Under the pieces are notes generated by a model, which was given only the letters and a program-made list of their open reading frames with translations, was not told where the DNA came from and ran no database searches. Source: Fortiea contorta PCC 7126 (lineage in GTDB: Bacteria > Cyanobacteriota > Cyanobacteriia > Cyanobacteriales > Nostocaceae). Taken from it: a stretch of 64,000 nt of DNA. Every line of letters begins with the position of its first letter. Within the stretch, counting starts at the first letter, position 1. Below, piece by piece: positions 9,241 through 18,117 of the stretch. The stretch is from positions 124,895 to 188,894 of the forward strand of contig NZ_KB235930.1 of assembly GCF_000332295.1 (NCBI RefSeq). The letters are read 5' to 3'. The position numbers were made by a program, and so were the translations under genes.

Positions 9241-9420
9241 ATGAATTCCGAACAATACAAAATTAAATTTCCACTTTGGCATTATCTCCGACAACCTTTG
9301 TTTGGTTCCCGTACTAAATTTATTTTCAATCCTCGCCATTTTGCTGCTATCTGGCGCATCCAACTTCTAGAGCGATGCTGGGCTAGAGAATGTGACGCTA
9401 AAGGCCCGCAACAACATTAG
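9241..9420 (+). CDS. Small basic ORF, 59 residues, unknown function
   Basis: Reads ATG to TAG as MNSEQYKIKFPLWHYLRQPL, continuing FGSRTKFIFNPRHFAAIWRI and ending CDAKGPQQH. It is rich in aromatic and basic residues with two Cys in the C-terminal third, which is not the composition of random AT-rich DNA. A TATAAT hexamer lies 14 bases before the ATG, but no clear Shine-Dalgarno is present. It precedes the membrane protein/ABC importer genes on the same strand with 160 bases between. Not recognised; may be a real small protein of that locus. Confidence 0.5.
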   Translation: MNSEQYKIKFPLWHYLRQPLFGSRTKFIFNPRHFAAIWRIQLLERCWARECDAKGPQQH

Positions 9421-9580
9421 ATAGTAACTAGAAAATTCGGTTATGCTCGCTCTAGACTTGACAAACATCCTTTTCGGACTTTTTAGTATTTTTTGTTGCT
9501 GATTTTTGCGGAAAGCACCAGAATGCACGGGGATTTATTAAAATGATTGCTGGGAAATCTCAAGATTTTTCAATATATTT

Positions 9581-10009
9581 ATGACCCCTACTTTATTTGG
9601 TCGCTGGCAAACTCGGCTGTTATTACTGGCTACTGTCGGTGTTTTGGTATCTTTACCTTTTGCAATGGGCTTGATTGGCTCCGAGCCTGACTCAGTTTAT
9701 TTTTGGATACTTGGCTACATCACTATCTTTGGCTTGGGTTGGGATGTGCTTTATAACTATCTGCAAAAATATCGCTGGGATCGAGACTGGCCGGCTGCTT
9801 TTCAATTACTCGCGGGTATTTGGGAAGCAGTTTTTGTTTTTTGTGGAGTAGGAATTTTTCATTTTTTACCTTTACCCAAAGATGAAATTTCTCCATTACT
9901 GTTTCTCCTCCATTACAGCAGTGTCTGGCTAGCAGTTTTTATCGTTTCTCAAACTCTGATGCGGATTATTTTTCCCCGTTGGCGTTTTCGAGGTGGAGAG
10001 TGGCTGTAG
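9581..10009 (+). CDS. Small integral membrane protein of unknown function, upstream of ABC importer
   Basis: 142 residues with about four hydrophobic segments (near 10-30, 40-60, 75-100 and 108-130) and a conserved-looking loop LQKYRWDRDWPAAFQLLAGI. Ends basic (PRWRFRGGEWL). The family is not recognised. Only 36 bases separate it from the permease gene, so it is likely co-transcribed with the importer and may be an accessory subunit; that is inference from position alone. Confidence 0.7.
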   Translation: MTPTLFGRWQTRLLLLATVGVLVSLPFAMGLIGSEPDSVYFWILGYITIFGLGWDVLYNYLQKYRWDRDWPAAFQLLAGIWEAVFVFCGVGIFHFLPLPKDEISPLLFLLHYSSVWLAVFIVSQTLMRIIFPRWRFRGGEWL

Positions 10010-10045
10010 TTTTTTTTTTCAAAATTTAATTGAGGTTAGTTATTA

Positions 10046-10867
10046 ATGCATCTAGAAGTCAAAAATCAGAGTTTGTTTGAGCAAGTTAAACAGATACTTG
10101 TTCGGAAAACCAAACAAATTTTTCCATCTTTAGTAGGTATTTTCTGTTTATTAATTATTTGGCATTTATTGAGTCTGCGCCCTGATACCTCTCTACCTTC
10201 TCCTTTTACAGTTGTAACTAAAACTTGGGATCTAATTAAAGATCCTTTTTTTTATAAAAGCGGAAATAACAAAGGATTTTTTTGGTTGATTCTCGCTAGC
10301 CTCAAAAGAGTCGCTTTAGGTTATTTACTCGCAGCTATTGTGGGAATTCCTATCGGTTTTGTCATTAGCACGAATAAATTTTTTAAAAGTGCAATCGATC
10401 CCATAATTCAATTACTCCGACCTGTCGCACCTCTGGCTTGGCTACCGATGGCTCAGGCTATTTTTCTCAAACCAAATCCTTCGGCAATTTTTGTAATTTT
10501 CATCACGGCTATTTGGCCGGTTATTATTAATACCGCTTTGGGTGTACAGCTTATACCCAAAGATTATGTCAATGTTTCCAGGGTATTAGGATTATCGATT
10601 TTTGAAAACTTTTTTCAGATTCTGCTCCCAGCAACCTTACCTTATATCTTCACTGGGCTAAGAATTGCTCTCGGGTTATCATGGTTGGCTGTTGTAGCTG
10701 CAGAGATGCTGCTTTCTGATGATGGTATTGGCTTTTTTATTGTTGATGCTTACAATAATGCCAATATTAATGAAATCATTTTAGCAATCATTTACTTGGG
10801 AATAGTTGGTTTATTGTTAGACAAAATTATGGTTTATATCTCTGTCAAAGTTACTCCTCAAGAATAA
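10046..10867 (+). CDS. ABC transporter permease, NrtB/CmpB/SsuC family
   Basis: 273 residues with six or so membrane helices and the binding-protein-dependent transport inner-membrane domain: RPVAPLAWLPMAQAIF, then the EAA-type loop VNVSRVLGLSIFENFFQILL and GLRIALGLSWLAVVAAEML. The family imports nitrate, bicarbonate, cyanate, sulfonates or taurine. Start ATG 10046 has GAGGT about 10 bases upstream. Followed by its ATPase 96 bases downstream and a binding protein further on, forming a complete importer. Substrate cannot be assigned from the permease. Confidence 0.9.
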   Translation: MHLEVKNQSLFEQVKQILVRKTKQIFPSLVGIFCLLIIWHLLSLRPDTSLPSPFTVVTKTWDLIKDPFFYKSGNNKGFFWLILASLKRVALGYLLAAIVGIPIGFVISTNKFFKSAIDPIIQLLRPVAPLAWLPMAQAIFLKPNPSAIFVIFITAIWPVIINTALGVQLIPKDYVNVSRVLGLSIFENFFQILLPATLPYIFTGLRIALGLSWLAVVAAEMLLSDDGIGFFIVDAYNNANINEIILAIIYLGIVGLLLDKIMVYISVKVTPQE

Positions 10868-10963
10868 TTAATCTAATTTATAAACACTTGGCAGAGACTC
10901 AAGCTCAAGCTCCTCATCTTCACAAGATATACCATCAAAAAACAATCAGCACTAGAAAATACT

Positions 10964-11752
10964 ATGTCTAGTTTTGTAGAAATCAAGGATATAGACAAAG
11001 AATTTGTTCTGCAAAATGGCAGTAAAAATATTGTTCTCAATCAGATTAACTTAGAAATCAAACAGGGAGATTTTGTCTCTCTAATTGGTCATTCTGGTTG
11101 TGGTAAATCTACACTGCTAAATATTGTCGCCGGGTTGGAAAAACCGACACATGGTTCTGTCCAAGTCGATGGACAGTTAGTTAAAAGACCATTCCGCGAT
11201 CGCATGGTAGTATTTCAGAATTATTCTCTGCTACCTTGGCTAACTGCTTGGGAGAATGTCGCTCTATTTGTTAATAAAGCCATGGGTCATAAATCTCAAA
11301 CTGAACGGCGTCAAATCATTGGTTCTCATTTAGAAATGGTTGGTTTAAAAGATGCAGCACAAAAGAAACCAGCACAACTTTCTGGAGGAATGAAACAACG
11401 AGTCGCCTTGGCGCGGGCTTTAGCAATTCAGCCTAAATTGCTCTTATTAGATGAGCCATTCGGTGCTTTAGATGCGTTAACTCGCGGTTCTTTGCAAGTA
11501 GAATTGATGCGGATCTGCGACATTTGTCATATCACAACTATTATGGTAACTCATGATGTTGATGAAGCTTTGTTACTCTCCGATCAAGTAGTCATGTTGA
11601 AAAATGGCCCGGCTGCAACTATTGGTCAAATTTTAGATATTCCTTTTGCACATCCTCGCTCTCTAGAAGTTAAAAAACATTCAGAGTATGAAGTTTTGCG
11701 TCAACAAATGATGCAATTTTTGCAAAAACAAGAACAAGTTAAACACATTTAA
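10964..11752 (+). CDS. ABC transporter ATP-binding protein, NrtD/SsuB family
   Basis: 262-residue nucleotide-binding subunit. Walker A GHSGCGKST (residues 42-50), Q-loop VVFQNYSLLPWLTAWENV, signature LSGGMKQR, Walker B LLLLDEPFGALD and switch His in MVTHDVDEAL are all intact. The PFGALDALTRG sequence after Walker B is usual for the nitrate/taurine group. No C-terminal binding-protein-like fusion (as in NrtC/CmpC) is present. Energises the permease encoded just upstream. Confidence 0.93.
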   Translation: MSSFVEIKDIDKEFVLQNGSKNIVLNQINLEIKQGDFVSLIGHSGCGKSTLLNIVAGLEKPTHGSVQVDGQLVKRPFRDRMVVFQNYSLLPWLTAWENVALFVNKAMGHKSQTERRQIIGSHLEMVGLKDAAQKKPAQLSGGMKQRVALARALAIQPKLLLLDEPFGALDALTRGSLQVELMRICDICHITTIMVTHDVDEALLLSDQVVMLKNGPAATIGQILDIPFAHPRSLEVKKHSEYEVLRQQMMQFLQKQEQVKHI

Positions 11753-11898
11753 GAATGGTTTGAAGAAACAACAAAAATGTGTTTCCCTAATTCCTAACCT
11801 CTAGACCCTAACCCCTTGCAATTAAGATAAAAATGCCCATCCCTAGTCCCTAACCTCTAACCCCTAAAAACTAAGACTTTCAAATTTTAATTATTCTT
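11753..11898. repeat. Low-complexity CCCTAACCTCTA-type repeat
   Basis: The 146 bases between the ATPase and binding-protein genes contain degenerate repeats of CCTAACCTCTAG/ACCCCT (about 11785-11875). Such short degenerate repeats are common between genes of filamentous cyanobacteria; here they could separate the binding-protein gene into its own transcript. Confidence 0.5.
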
Positions 11899-13206
11899 AT
11901 GACAAAGCTTGATAGAAGAAAATTTATCACAGCCGCTGGTGCGACGATTTTAACTCACACCTTAACTAATAGCTCTACTGCTAACGTCCCTGCTACTAAC
12001 TTAAAAAATCGTGTTTATTCAAGTTCTGGTAATAGTCCAGAAGTGACAACCGCTACTTTAGGATTTGTGCCGGTGACGAGTTGCTGTCCGTTAATTATTG
12101 CTAAAGCTAAAGGCTTTTTTGCTCAGTATGGAATGCCTAATGTCAAGGTGATGAAGCAGCCGTCTTGGGCTGTGATGCGCGATAAATTGATGTTAGGCGC
12201 GGCTGATGATGGCTTGGATGGGGGACATTTGCTATTTCCAATGATTTATTTGATGTCCACAGGAGAAATCACCTATGGACGGAAAATTCCTATGTATATC
12301 CTGGCGAGAATGAATGTTAATGGACAAGGAATATCTCTTGCTAATACTTATAAAGATTTAAAAATTGGCATCGATAGTTCACCATTAAAAGCAGCTTTTG
12401 CTAAGAAAACTCAAAGTGGTGAAACTGTCCGTTGTGCAGTTCCTTATCGTCGGGTTACAGGCGATTTTTTCATGCGTTGGTGGTTAGCTTATGGTGGTAT
12501 TGATCCGGATAAAGATACATCAATTATTGTGATTCCACCGCCACAAATGGTTGCGAGTATGCGGAGTGGAAGTATGGAGGCTTTCGCTGTAGTTGATCCT
12601 TGGCACCATCGATTAATTAAACAAAAATTGGGGTATTCAACTGTGACAACTGGGGAGTTGTGGAATAATCACCCAGAAAAAGGATTTACAGTTAGGGCAC
12701 AATGGGTTGATAAATATCCTCAAGCAGCTAAAGCGTTATTAGCGGCGGTTATGGAAGCGCAAATCTGGTGCGATAAACCAGAAAATAAAGAGGAACTTTT
12801 CCAGATTGTATCTCAGCGGGAGTGGATTGGTGTCAAAAGTGAATTACTGCGCGATCGCTTATTAGGTAAATTTGATTACGGTAATGGACGGGTGGTAGAA
12901 AATAGCCCCCACGCCATTAAATATTGGCGTGATTCTGCTTCCTATCCGTTCAAAAGTCACGACTTGTGGTTTTTGACTGAAGATATGCGCTGGGGTTATC
13001 GTTCTCCTGATTTTGCTACCAAACCTTTAATTGATGCCGTCAATCGTGAAGATTTGTGGCGAGAAGCTGCTAAACTAATCGGCCAAGAGGCGGCTATCCC
13101 TGCTAGCACATCCCGTGGTATTGAAAAGTTTTTTAATGGTTTGGAATTTGACCCAGAAAATCCCCAAGCTTATCTTCGTGCTCCCAAAATTAGGATAGCT
13201 ACGTAG
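11899..13206 (+). CDS. ABC transporter substrate-binding protein, NrtA/CmpA-like, Tat signal
   Basis: 435 residues. N-terminus has a twin-arginine signal (LDRRKFITAAGA, arginines 6-7) followed by a hydrophobic stretch with no clear lipobox Cys. The mature part resembles NrtA/CmpA two-lobe binding proteins: VTSCCPLIIAKAKGFF, YGMPNVKVMKQPSWAVMRDK, GGHLLFPMIYLMSTG, FFMRWWLAYGGIDPDKD, AFAVVDPWHHRLIK. The C-terminal third (WGYRSPDFATKPLIDAVNRE) is longer than in simple sulfonate binders, as in nitrate/bicarbonate types. Several loop residues (Cys-Cys in the first pocket loop) look unlike textbook NrtA, so the ligand is unassigned. Confidence 0.87.
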   Translation: MTKLDRRKFITAAGATILTHTLTNSSTANVPATNLKNRVYSSSGNSPEVTTATLGFVPVTSCCPLIIAKAKGFFAQYGMPNVKVMKQPSWAVMRDKLMLGAADDGLDGGHLLFPMIYLMSTGEITYGRKIPMYILARMNVNGQGISLANTYKDLKIGIDSSPLKAAFAKKTQSGETVRCAVPYRRVTGDFFMRWWLAYGGIDPDKDTSIIVIPPPQMVASMRSGSMEAFAVVDPWHHRLIKQKLGYSTVTTGELWNNHPEKGFTVRAQWVDKYPQAAKALLAAVMEAQIWCDKPENKEELFQIVSQREWIGVKSELLRDRLLGKFDYGNGRVVENSPHAIKYWRDSASYPFKSHDLWFLTEDMRWGYRSPDFATKPLIDAVNREDLWREAAKLIGQEAAIPASTSRGIEKFFNGLEFDPENPQAYLRAPKIRIAT

Positions 13207-13661
13207 TAGATAGGTGAGGAATTAAAGATTAGCAGTGATAAATTAGCAAAAATCTTAGTTATACAAATTTCAAAAAGATTGCAGCAGTCTTTTTGACTAC
13301 ATCTTTGTAACAATAATTAATATTAATTTGAAAAAAAATGCGATGTGTGGCATTGTAAGGCCGTTCCCGCAGGATATGACCGTACTTAACAAGTGCAAAT
13401 ATATCTTGTTCTCAAAAGGTTGACGGAAGTAAGGATAAAGTAATAATTTTTACAAGCCATAGTCAGGGAAAAAAATAAATTTTTCTTGATTTATACAAAT
13501 CCCTGTCTTGAAAAGTTTTGTGCGTCCGGGTAACAGGGGCGCAAACTTTTCGCTTCATAGCTAAAGTAATTTCATTCTTCATCCTTCATTCTGCACTTGA
13601 CATTTTCCCAGAAATTCAAGAATTATCTTAGGGAAATCAGGTAGTCGCTTTCAAGGAAACC
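13207..13661. other. Long leader upstream of the cation antiporter gene
   Basis: 455 bases between the binding protein and the antiporter, same strand. The 5' half is AT-rich with no gene. The 3' half contains a compact hairpin with potential pseudoknot and an alternative pairing (entry 13464-13551), followed by an STRR-like patch (TTCATTCTTCATCCTTCATTCTGC) and the AAGGA site before the antiporter ATG. Confidence 0.55.
13464..13551 (+). ncRNA. Candidate pseudoknotted, switch-like RNA in antiporter leader
   Basis: GAAAAGTTT (13510-13518) pairs perfectly with AAACTTTTC (13543-13551); after one unpaired base the helix continues as GTGC/GCGC (one G-U pair). The hairpin loop holds ACAGGG (13533-13538), complementary to CCCTGT just 5' of the stem (13501-13506), which would close an H-type pseudoknot. 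The same strand can instead pair TCCCTG (13500-13505) with upstream CAGGGA (13464-13469), making the two folds mutually exclusive. I do not recognise it as a known riboswitch class. Confidence 0.4.
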
Positions 13662-15848
13662 ATGCACACAGTTATTCGCGTTCTGGTTGAAGTGCTGATT
13701 GTTATTGGGTTGTCTCGGCTAGTAGGATTAGCATTTAAATCGATTAAGCAACCATTAGTTATTGGTGAGATTGTCGCCGGGATTATGCTTGGCCCTTCTC
13801 TATTTGGTTTAATTGCGCCATCAGTAGCAGCTAATTTATTTCCCCCAGAAACGATACCTTTCTTAAATGTTTTGTCTCAGGTGGGACTGATATTTTTTAT
13901 GTTTCTGATTGGGCTAGAACTAAATCCTAAATACCTCAGTGGTCAATTAGAAACAGCTATCTTAACTTCTCACGTGAGTATTTTAGTACCGTTTTCTTTA
14001 GGAACGGTGTTGGCAATACTGCTTTATCCGCTCGTTTCTAATGGTAGCGTTTCTTTTACCGCCTTTGCGCTGTTTTTAGGGGCAGCGATGTCCATTACCG
14101 CTTTCCCAGTCTTAGCACGGATTATTACAGAAAATAATTTACAGGGAACGCGCCTAGGAACACTAGCGCTAACTTGTGCAGCGGTAGATGATGTCACAGC
14201 TTGGTGTGTTTTAGCAGTAGCGATCGCCGTGGCTAGAGGTGGTGGTATCCTTAGTGCATTACCCACCATCGTTGAAAGTGTAGTTTATATCGGTTTCATG
14301 CTGACTGTGGGTCGTTGGTTCCTAGAACGCCTAGCCGCTTACTATGAACGCACCGGACGCCTGAGCCAGCTATTAGTGGCTTTAATTTACATGGCGGTAG
14401 TTGCTTCCGCCCTCATCACCGAACTAATTGGCATTCACTTGATATTTGGCGCCTTTTTACTAGGCGCAGCCATGCCCAAAAATGCCGATTTAGTGAGAGA
14501 ATTAGCCGAAAAAACCGAAGATTTTGTTTTAGTATTTTTGCTACCAATATTTTTTGCCTTCAGCGGTTTACGGACAGAGATAGGTTTACTCAATCGCCCG
14601 GATTTGTGGGCATTATGTGCCTTAGTATTACTAGTAGCGATCGCTGGTAAATATGTAGGTACTTATGTAGCAGCCCGTGTCAGTGGAATTAATAACCGCG
14701 AAGCCTCAGCCCTCGGTTGGTTAATGAACACTCGCGGTTTGACAGAGCTGATAGTACTGAATATTGGCCTAGAGTTAAAGGTTATTTCTCCATTGTTGTT
14801 TACCATGCTGGTGATTATGGCTTTAGTCACCACATTTATGACCTCGCCACTGTTAGAGTGGACATATCCCAAGCGACTCATCAGGTTAGACGTGGTGGAA
14901 CCAGAATTAGAAACCGAAACCACCACCAGCAAAGAATACAAAATTTTAGTCCCAATAGCTAATCCTAGCACCCAAAAAGGACTCGTGCAGTTAGCAGTAG
15001 CGATCGCGCAACCCGGCGCAAGTATTACCCTCAACAACCAGAAATCTGCTATAGTCCATCCCCTTAACCTGATTGAATTTGAAGAAGACTACGCTTTTGA
15101 AAGTACCCCACTTGAAGCCAACCGCTTAATCGCCCACCGTCATCAGCAGCTAGAAGAATTAATTAACACTCTCGAACCGCCAGACACACGGGCTTATGTA
15201 CACCCTATAGTCCGCATTTCCAGCAACGTCGCCAGAGAAACTGCACACATAGCACAAATTGAGCAAGCTGATTTAATTTTAGTAGGATGGCACCGCCCAG
15301 CCTTCAGTAGCAATCGTTTAGGGGGAAGAGTCGGTCAAATTCTTACCACCGCACCCGTAGATGTCGCCGTATTCGTCGATCGGGGTGGAGAACGGTTAGA
15401 AAGCTTGTTAGTCCCCTACTCTGCAAACATCCATGACGATTTAGCATTGATACTTGCGCTGAGATTGTTGATTAATCAAGATACATGCATGTTGCAGATT
15501 TTACAGGTAGTCTCAGAAAATCAAGTTAAAGATGAACTTAGTTATGAACTAGAGACAATGATGGGACAATTGCCCACCAGTGTACGCGATCGCATCACCA
15601 TCAACATCATCGAAGCCCCAGAGCCAATTCAAGCTTTAGTCTCCGCCTCTGAAAGCGTTGATTTGACCATTGCTGGTACCAGTCGCACCTGGGGAATTGA
15701 GCGCCAAACCCTAGGAAGATACACAGACCAGCTAGCTATTGAATGTCGTTCCTCCTTACTCATTACCCGACGCTACAGTCAAGTTACCTCCCATCTAGCC
15801 TCTGTACTTCCTGATGTCAGCACTCCAGAATCCGCACTCAGCAAGTGA
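13662..15848 (+). CDS. CPA2-family cation:proton antiporter with C-terminal universal-stress-like domains
   Basis: 728 residues. The first ~415 form a Na+(K+)/H+ exchanger domain with 11-13 hydrophobic helices; KQPLVIGEIVAGIMLGPS, SITAFPVLARIITE, TCAAVDDVTAWC (the ion-binding Asp pair region) and NTRGLTELIVLNIGL are hallmark motifs. The cytoplasmic ~300 residues contain two USP-like Rossmann segments (YKILVPIANPSTQKG near 428; LESLLVPYSANIHDD near 580), an arrangement frequent in cyanobacterial NapA/KefB relatives. Probably exchanges Na+ or K+ for H+ at the plasma membrane. Start ATG 13662 preceded by AAGGA. Next gene starts 4 bases after the stop. Confidence 0.92.
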   Translation: MHTVIRVLVEVLIVIGLSRLVGLAFKSIKQPLVIGEIVAGIMLGPSLFGLIAPSVAANLFPPETIPFLNVLSQVGLIFFMFLIGLELNPKYLSGQLETAILTSHVSILVPFSLGTVLAILLYPLVSNGSVSFTAFALFLGAAMSITAFPVLARIITENNLQGTRLGTLALTCAAVDDVTAWCVLAVAIAVARGGGILSALPTIVESVVYIGFMLTVGRWFLERLAAYYERTGRLSQLLVALIYMAVVASALITELIGIHLIFGAFLLGAAMPKNADLVRELAEKTEDFVLVFLLPIFFAFSGLRTEIGLLNRPDLWALCALVLLVAIAGKYVGTYVAARVSGINNREASALGWLMNTRGLTELIVLNIGLELKVISPLLFTMLVIMALVTTFMTSPLLEWTYPKRLIRLDVVEPELETETTTSKEYKILVPIANPSTQKGLVQLAVAIAQPGASITLNNQKSAIVHPLNLIEFEEDYAFESTPLEANRLIAHRHQQLEELINTLEPPDTRAYVHPIVRISSNVARETAHIAQIEQADLILVGWHRPAFSSNRLGGRVGQILTTAPVDVAVFVDRGGERLESLLVPYSANIHDDLALILALRLLINQDTCMLQILQVVSENQVKDELSYELETMMGQLPTSVRDRITINIIEAPEPIQALVSASESVDLTIAGTSRTWGIERQTLGRYTDQLAIECRSSLLITRRYSQVTSHLASVLPDVSTPESALSK

Positions 15849-15852
15849 AATC

Positions 15853-16362
15853 ATGAATCATTTCCATTACAAATCCCTCGCATTTTATGGCGTAGCCATC
15901 AGTTCAGTGCTGTTGTTATTTAAAGTCGTCACCCTCTACGGAGAAAAGCATCTGCAACCAGCACCGACAATTAGCGATCGCTATCGTCTCATGCTTGCAG
16001 AAAATTTACCCAACTGTGAAAAACCAACAGACCTCATCTTAAATATTCAACAATCAGGCATTTACATCAACGCTTCATTACTACCAGCAAATAGCAACAT
16101 CAAACCTGCAACCAATCATCACCAAAACTCACTCACAGGAATCCTCAAGCACCAACAATTAAACTTATCTGGACACATTAATACAGCCATTCTGTGTCAA
16201 ATTATTCCCACCCAAAATACTTTAGCAAACTCAACCACCTTGCAAATGCAATTCCAAAATCCCAAAACTCCCACAGGACAAATAAACATTAACGGTGTCC
16301 CACAATCTCTGCAATTTAACGCCTTCCCACAAATACCAGAATCATCATCCAACACCCATTAA
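15853..16362 (+). CDS. Membrane-anchored protein of unknown function, coupled to the antiporter
   Basis: 169 residues beginning MNHFHYKSLAFYGVAISSVL: one N-terminal hydrophobic anchor (~9-27), then a polar Asn/Gln/Thr-rich extracytoplasmic domain with cysteines in LPNCEKP and AILCQII that could form a disulfide. The frame extends upstream to 15814 inside the antiporter gene, but ATG 15853, four bases after the antiporter stop, is the natural start and implies translational coupling. Function unknown; an accessory role to the transporter is inferred only from position. Confidence 0.7.
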   Translation: MNHFHYKSLAFYGVAISSVLLLFKVVTLYGEKHLQPAPTISDRYRLMLAENLPNCEKPTDLILNIQQSGIYINASLLPANSNIKPATNHHQNSLTGILKHQQLNLSGHINTAILCQIIPTQNTLANSTTLQMQFQNPKTPTGQININGVPQSLQFNAFPQIPESSSNTH

Positions 16363-16478
16363 CTAACTCATAGTAGTTCATTACCACCATCTTGATTTGG
16401 CATTGCTGAATTGGAATATGAAATGCAAAAATCAACTCTTCTCAACTCCTACTCTCCGCGACACTGCGTGAAACAAAA

Positions 16479-17291
16479 ATGAGAAAAAAAATCCATTCAC
16501 CCTGGTTCCACCAATTCCAAATCAGCTTATTCAGTTTATCTACAGCCATTTTGCTACAACCCAGTAGCAGCAACGCTCAACCAATAGCAGCACCACTAGC
16601 TAAACTCAACGATTGGCGCTTCTACCCAGAAGCCATACAACTAGAATTCACCCTTTCCGCAGGTGTCACCCCCCACCATTTCTACTTAGCCCAACCCCCC
16701 CGCATCGTCGTCGATTTACCCGACACTAAATTAGGCTACGTACCCGCCCAACAAAGTTATTCAGGAGCAATCCAAACAGTTCGCGTTTCCCAATTAAACG
16801 CAGGTATCACTCGCATTGTTTTAGACCTAGCGCCAGGAAACTTCTCTGACCCGCAGCAACTACAACTAAGACCAATTTCTCCCCAAAACCCCACTCGCTG
16901 GGTATTACGTCCATTCATTCGGGGTTATAGTCACTCTTTGCAACCAAGAAACTACCCGCCAACACCGCAAAACGTACCAATTAGCCCCTACAATTATGCC
17001 CAAACAGCCCCTAACTTACCGCCCAGCTCATACAACTACCCCCAACCACTTAATCCCCTACCATCATCCACAAATACCAACCCACAACAGCCATTTGTTA
17101 CCGTCCCACCCCTGACGCCTAATAACTCCTCTCAACTACCTAGTCCGATTCTTCCTCCACCAACTTTCTCTCAGCCAGCGGGGAATTTTCAGAATCCTGG
17201 AGCGATCGCTAAACCTAATTTTCCCACACCCACAGTCCCCGGCACCACAATCATCGAGTTCGGACAACCCATACCGCAAATTAGATACTAA
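16479..17291 (+). CDS. AMIN-domain secreted protein with Pro-rich tail
   Basis: 270 residues: signal peptide about 1-33 (cleavage likely near SSSNAQ), an AMIN domain about 40-145 (LNDWRFYPEAIQLEFTLSAG, PRIVVDLPDTKLG, VRVSQLNAGITRIVLDLAPG), then a long Pro/Asn/Tyr-rich, low-complexity tail (PPTPQNVPISPYNY). AMIN domains bind peptidoglycan or help localise envelope proteins such as AmiC. No catalytic domain follows, so this is probably a structural or targeting factor in the periplasm. Confidence 0.87.
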   Translation: MRKKIHSPWFHQFQISLFSLSTAILLQPSSSNAQPIAAPLAKLNDWRFYPEAIQLEFTLSAGVTPHHFYLAQPPRIVVDLPDTKLGYVPAQQSYSGAIQTVRVSQLNAGITRIVLDLAPGNFSDPQQLQLRPISPQNPTRWVLRPFIRGYSHSLQPRNYPPTPQNVPISPYNYAQTAPNLPPSSYNYPQPLNPLPSSTNTNPQQPFVTVPPLTPNNSSQLPSPILPPPTFSQPAGNFQNPGAIAKPNFPTPTVPGTTIIEFGQPIPQIRY

Positions 17292-17420
17292 TGCTTCATT
17301 TCTAAATTTTAATTATAGGGATTTCCCTTTTGCCTGTTCCCCGTTAAGAGTTCCCTTTTAAGTTGTTCACAAATTGAAAGCAAGGGGACACAAAAAAGAA
17401 TCTTCCCCTCACTCTTCAAT

Positions 17421-17963
17421 TTAGAATCTTTCCGTGTCCAAAGGTGGTGCTACCGCTCCTGGTTGCGACATGAAGAAGTTTTGTGCAGACTCATTTTGGT
17501 AAATGCATCTAATATCAGGTTTGTCACTGTCCAAATTACCAGTAAAACCAAAGGTATTGAGGCGATTCTTACATTCCCTTACCTGATCTGATGTCACCAG
17601 CTTTCTTTGCTCTAAAAGCGCCCAGTTATTTTGACGGAGTACACATCCGGGACGCATACTCGGTTGAGAAACATAGACATTAAAGGGGTTGAGAGTCACA
17701 AACAGCCTCGCATCCATCACCATCGCGCTAGCACCATACTGCACGCAAATTTCCGGATTTGGCGCTTTAGTATCAATGAATTCCCGCGAAGCCACATTGG
17801 ATGGGGATAAAGTGGTTGTAGAGCTAAAAGCAATGCCAATACCAATTCCCAACACAAACACCCCGCCTAAAATGGCGATGGTAGTCAGATTAAACATTGA
17901 TGATTGGAACCCAGATGATCTGGAACTATTAGCCGACGATCTACTAGTCGATGTACGTCTCAT
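17421..17963 (-). CDS. DUF3172-like membrane-anchored protein
   Basis: 180 residues. Ser/Arg-rich N-terminus (MRRTSTSRSSANSSRSSGF), a hydrophobic anchor about 26-47 (TTIAILGGVFVLGIGIGIAF), then a soluble domain with four Cys (PEICVQYGASAMVMDARLFV, MRPGCVLRQNNW, VRECKNRLNTFGF, DIRCIYQNESA). This matches my recollection of the cyanobacterial/plastid DUF3172 family, whose function is unknown. Convergent with the AMIN gene; likely thylakoid or envelope membrane. Confidence 0.78.
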   Translation of the reverse strand: MRRTSTSRSSANSSRSSGFQSSMFNLTTIAILGGVFVLGIGIGIAFSSTTTLSPSNVASREFIDTKAPNPEICVQYGASAMVMDARLFVTLNPFNVYVSQPSMRPGCVLRQNNWALLEQRKLVTSDQVRECKNRLNTFGFTGNLDSDKPDIRCIYQNESAQNFFMSQPGAVAPPLDTERF

Positions 17964-18117
17964 TGTCGCTTAGTCACCTTCACGCCTCGGATAGAGGGGA
18001 GTTTTTTAGACTGCGCTCCCCCTTTAAGTATGCCTAGAATTGACTAGAATTGGCTGGGACTTTTTAGTCAATGGTCAGTACCATCAAGCAACTGACCACC
18101 GACTAAATCACACCAGA

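Noticed and set aside
14024-15037. Minus-strand and alternate-frame ORFs across the antiporter gene
   Set aside because: Shadows of a strongly coding plus-strand frame with clear membrane and USP motifs.
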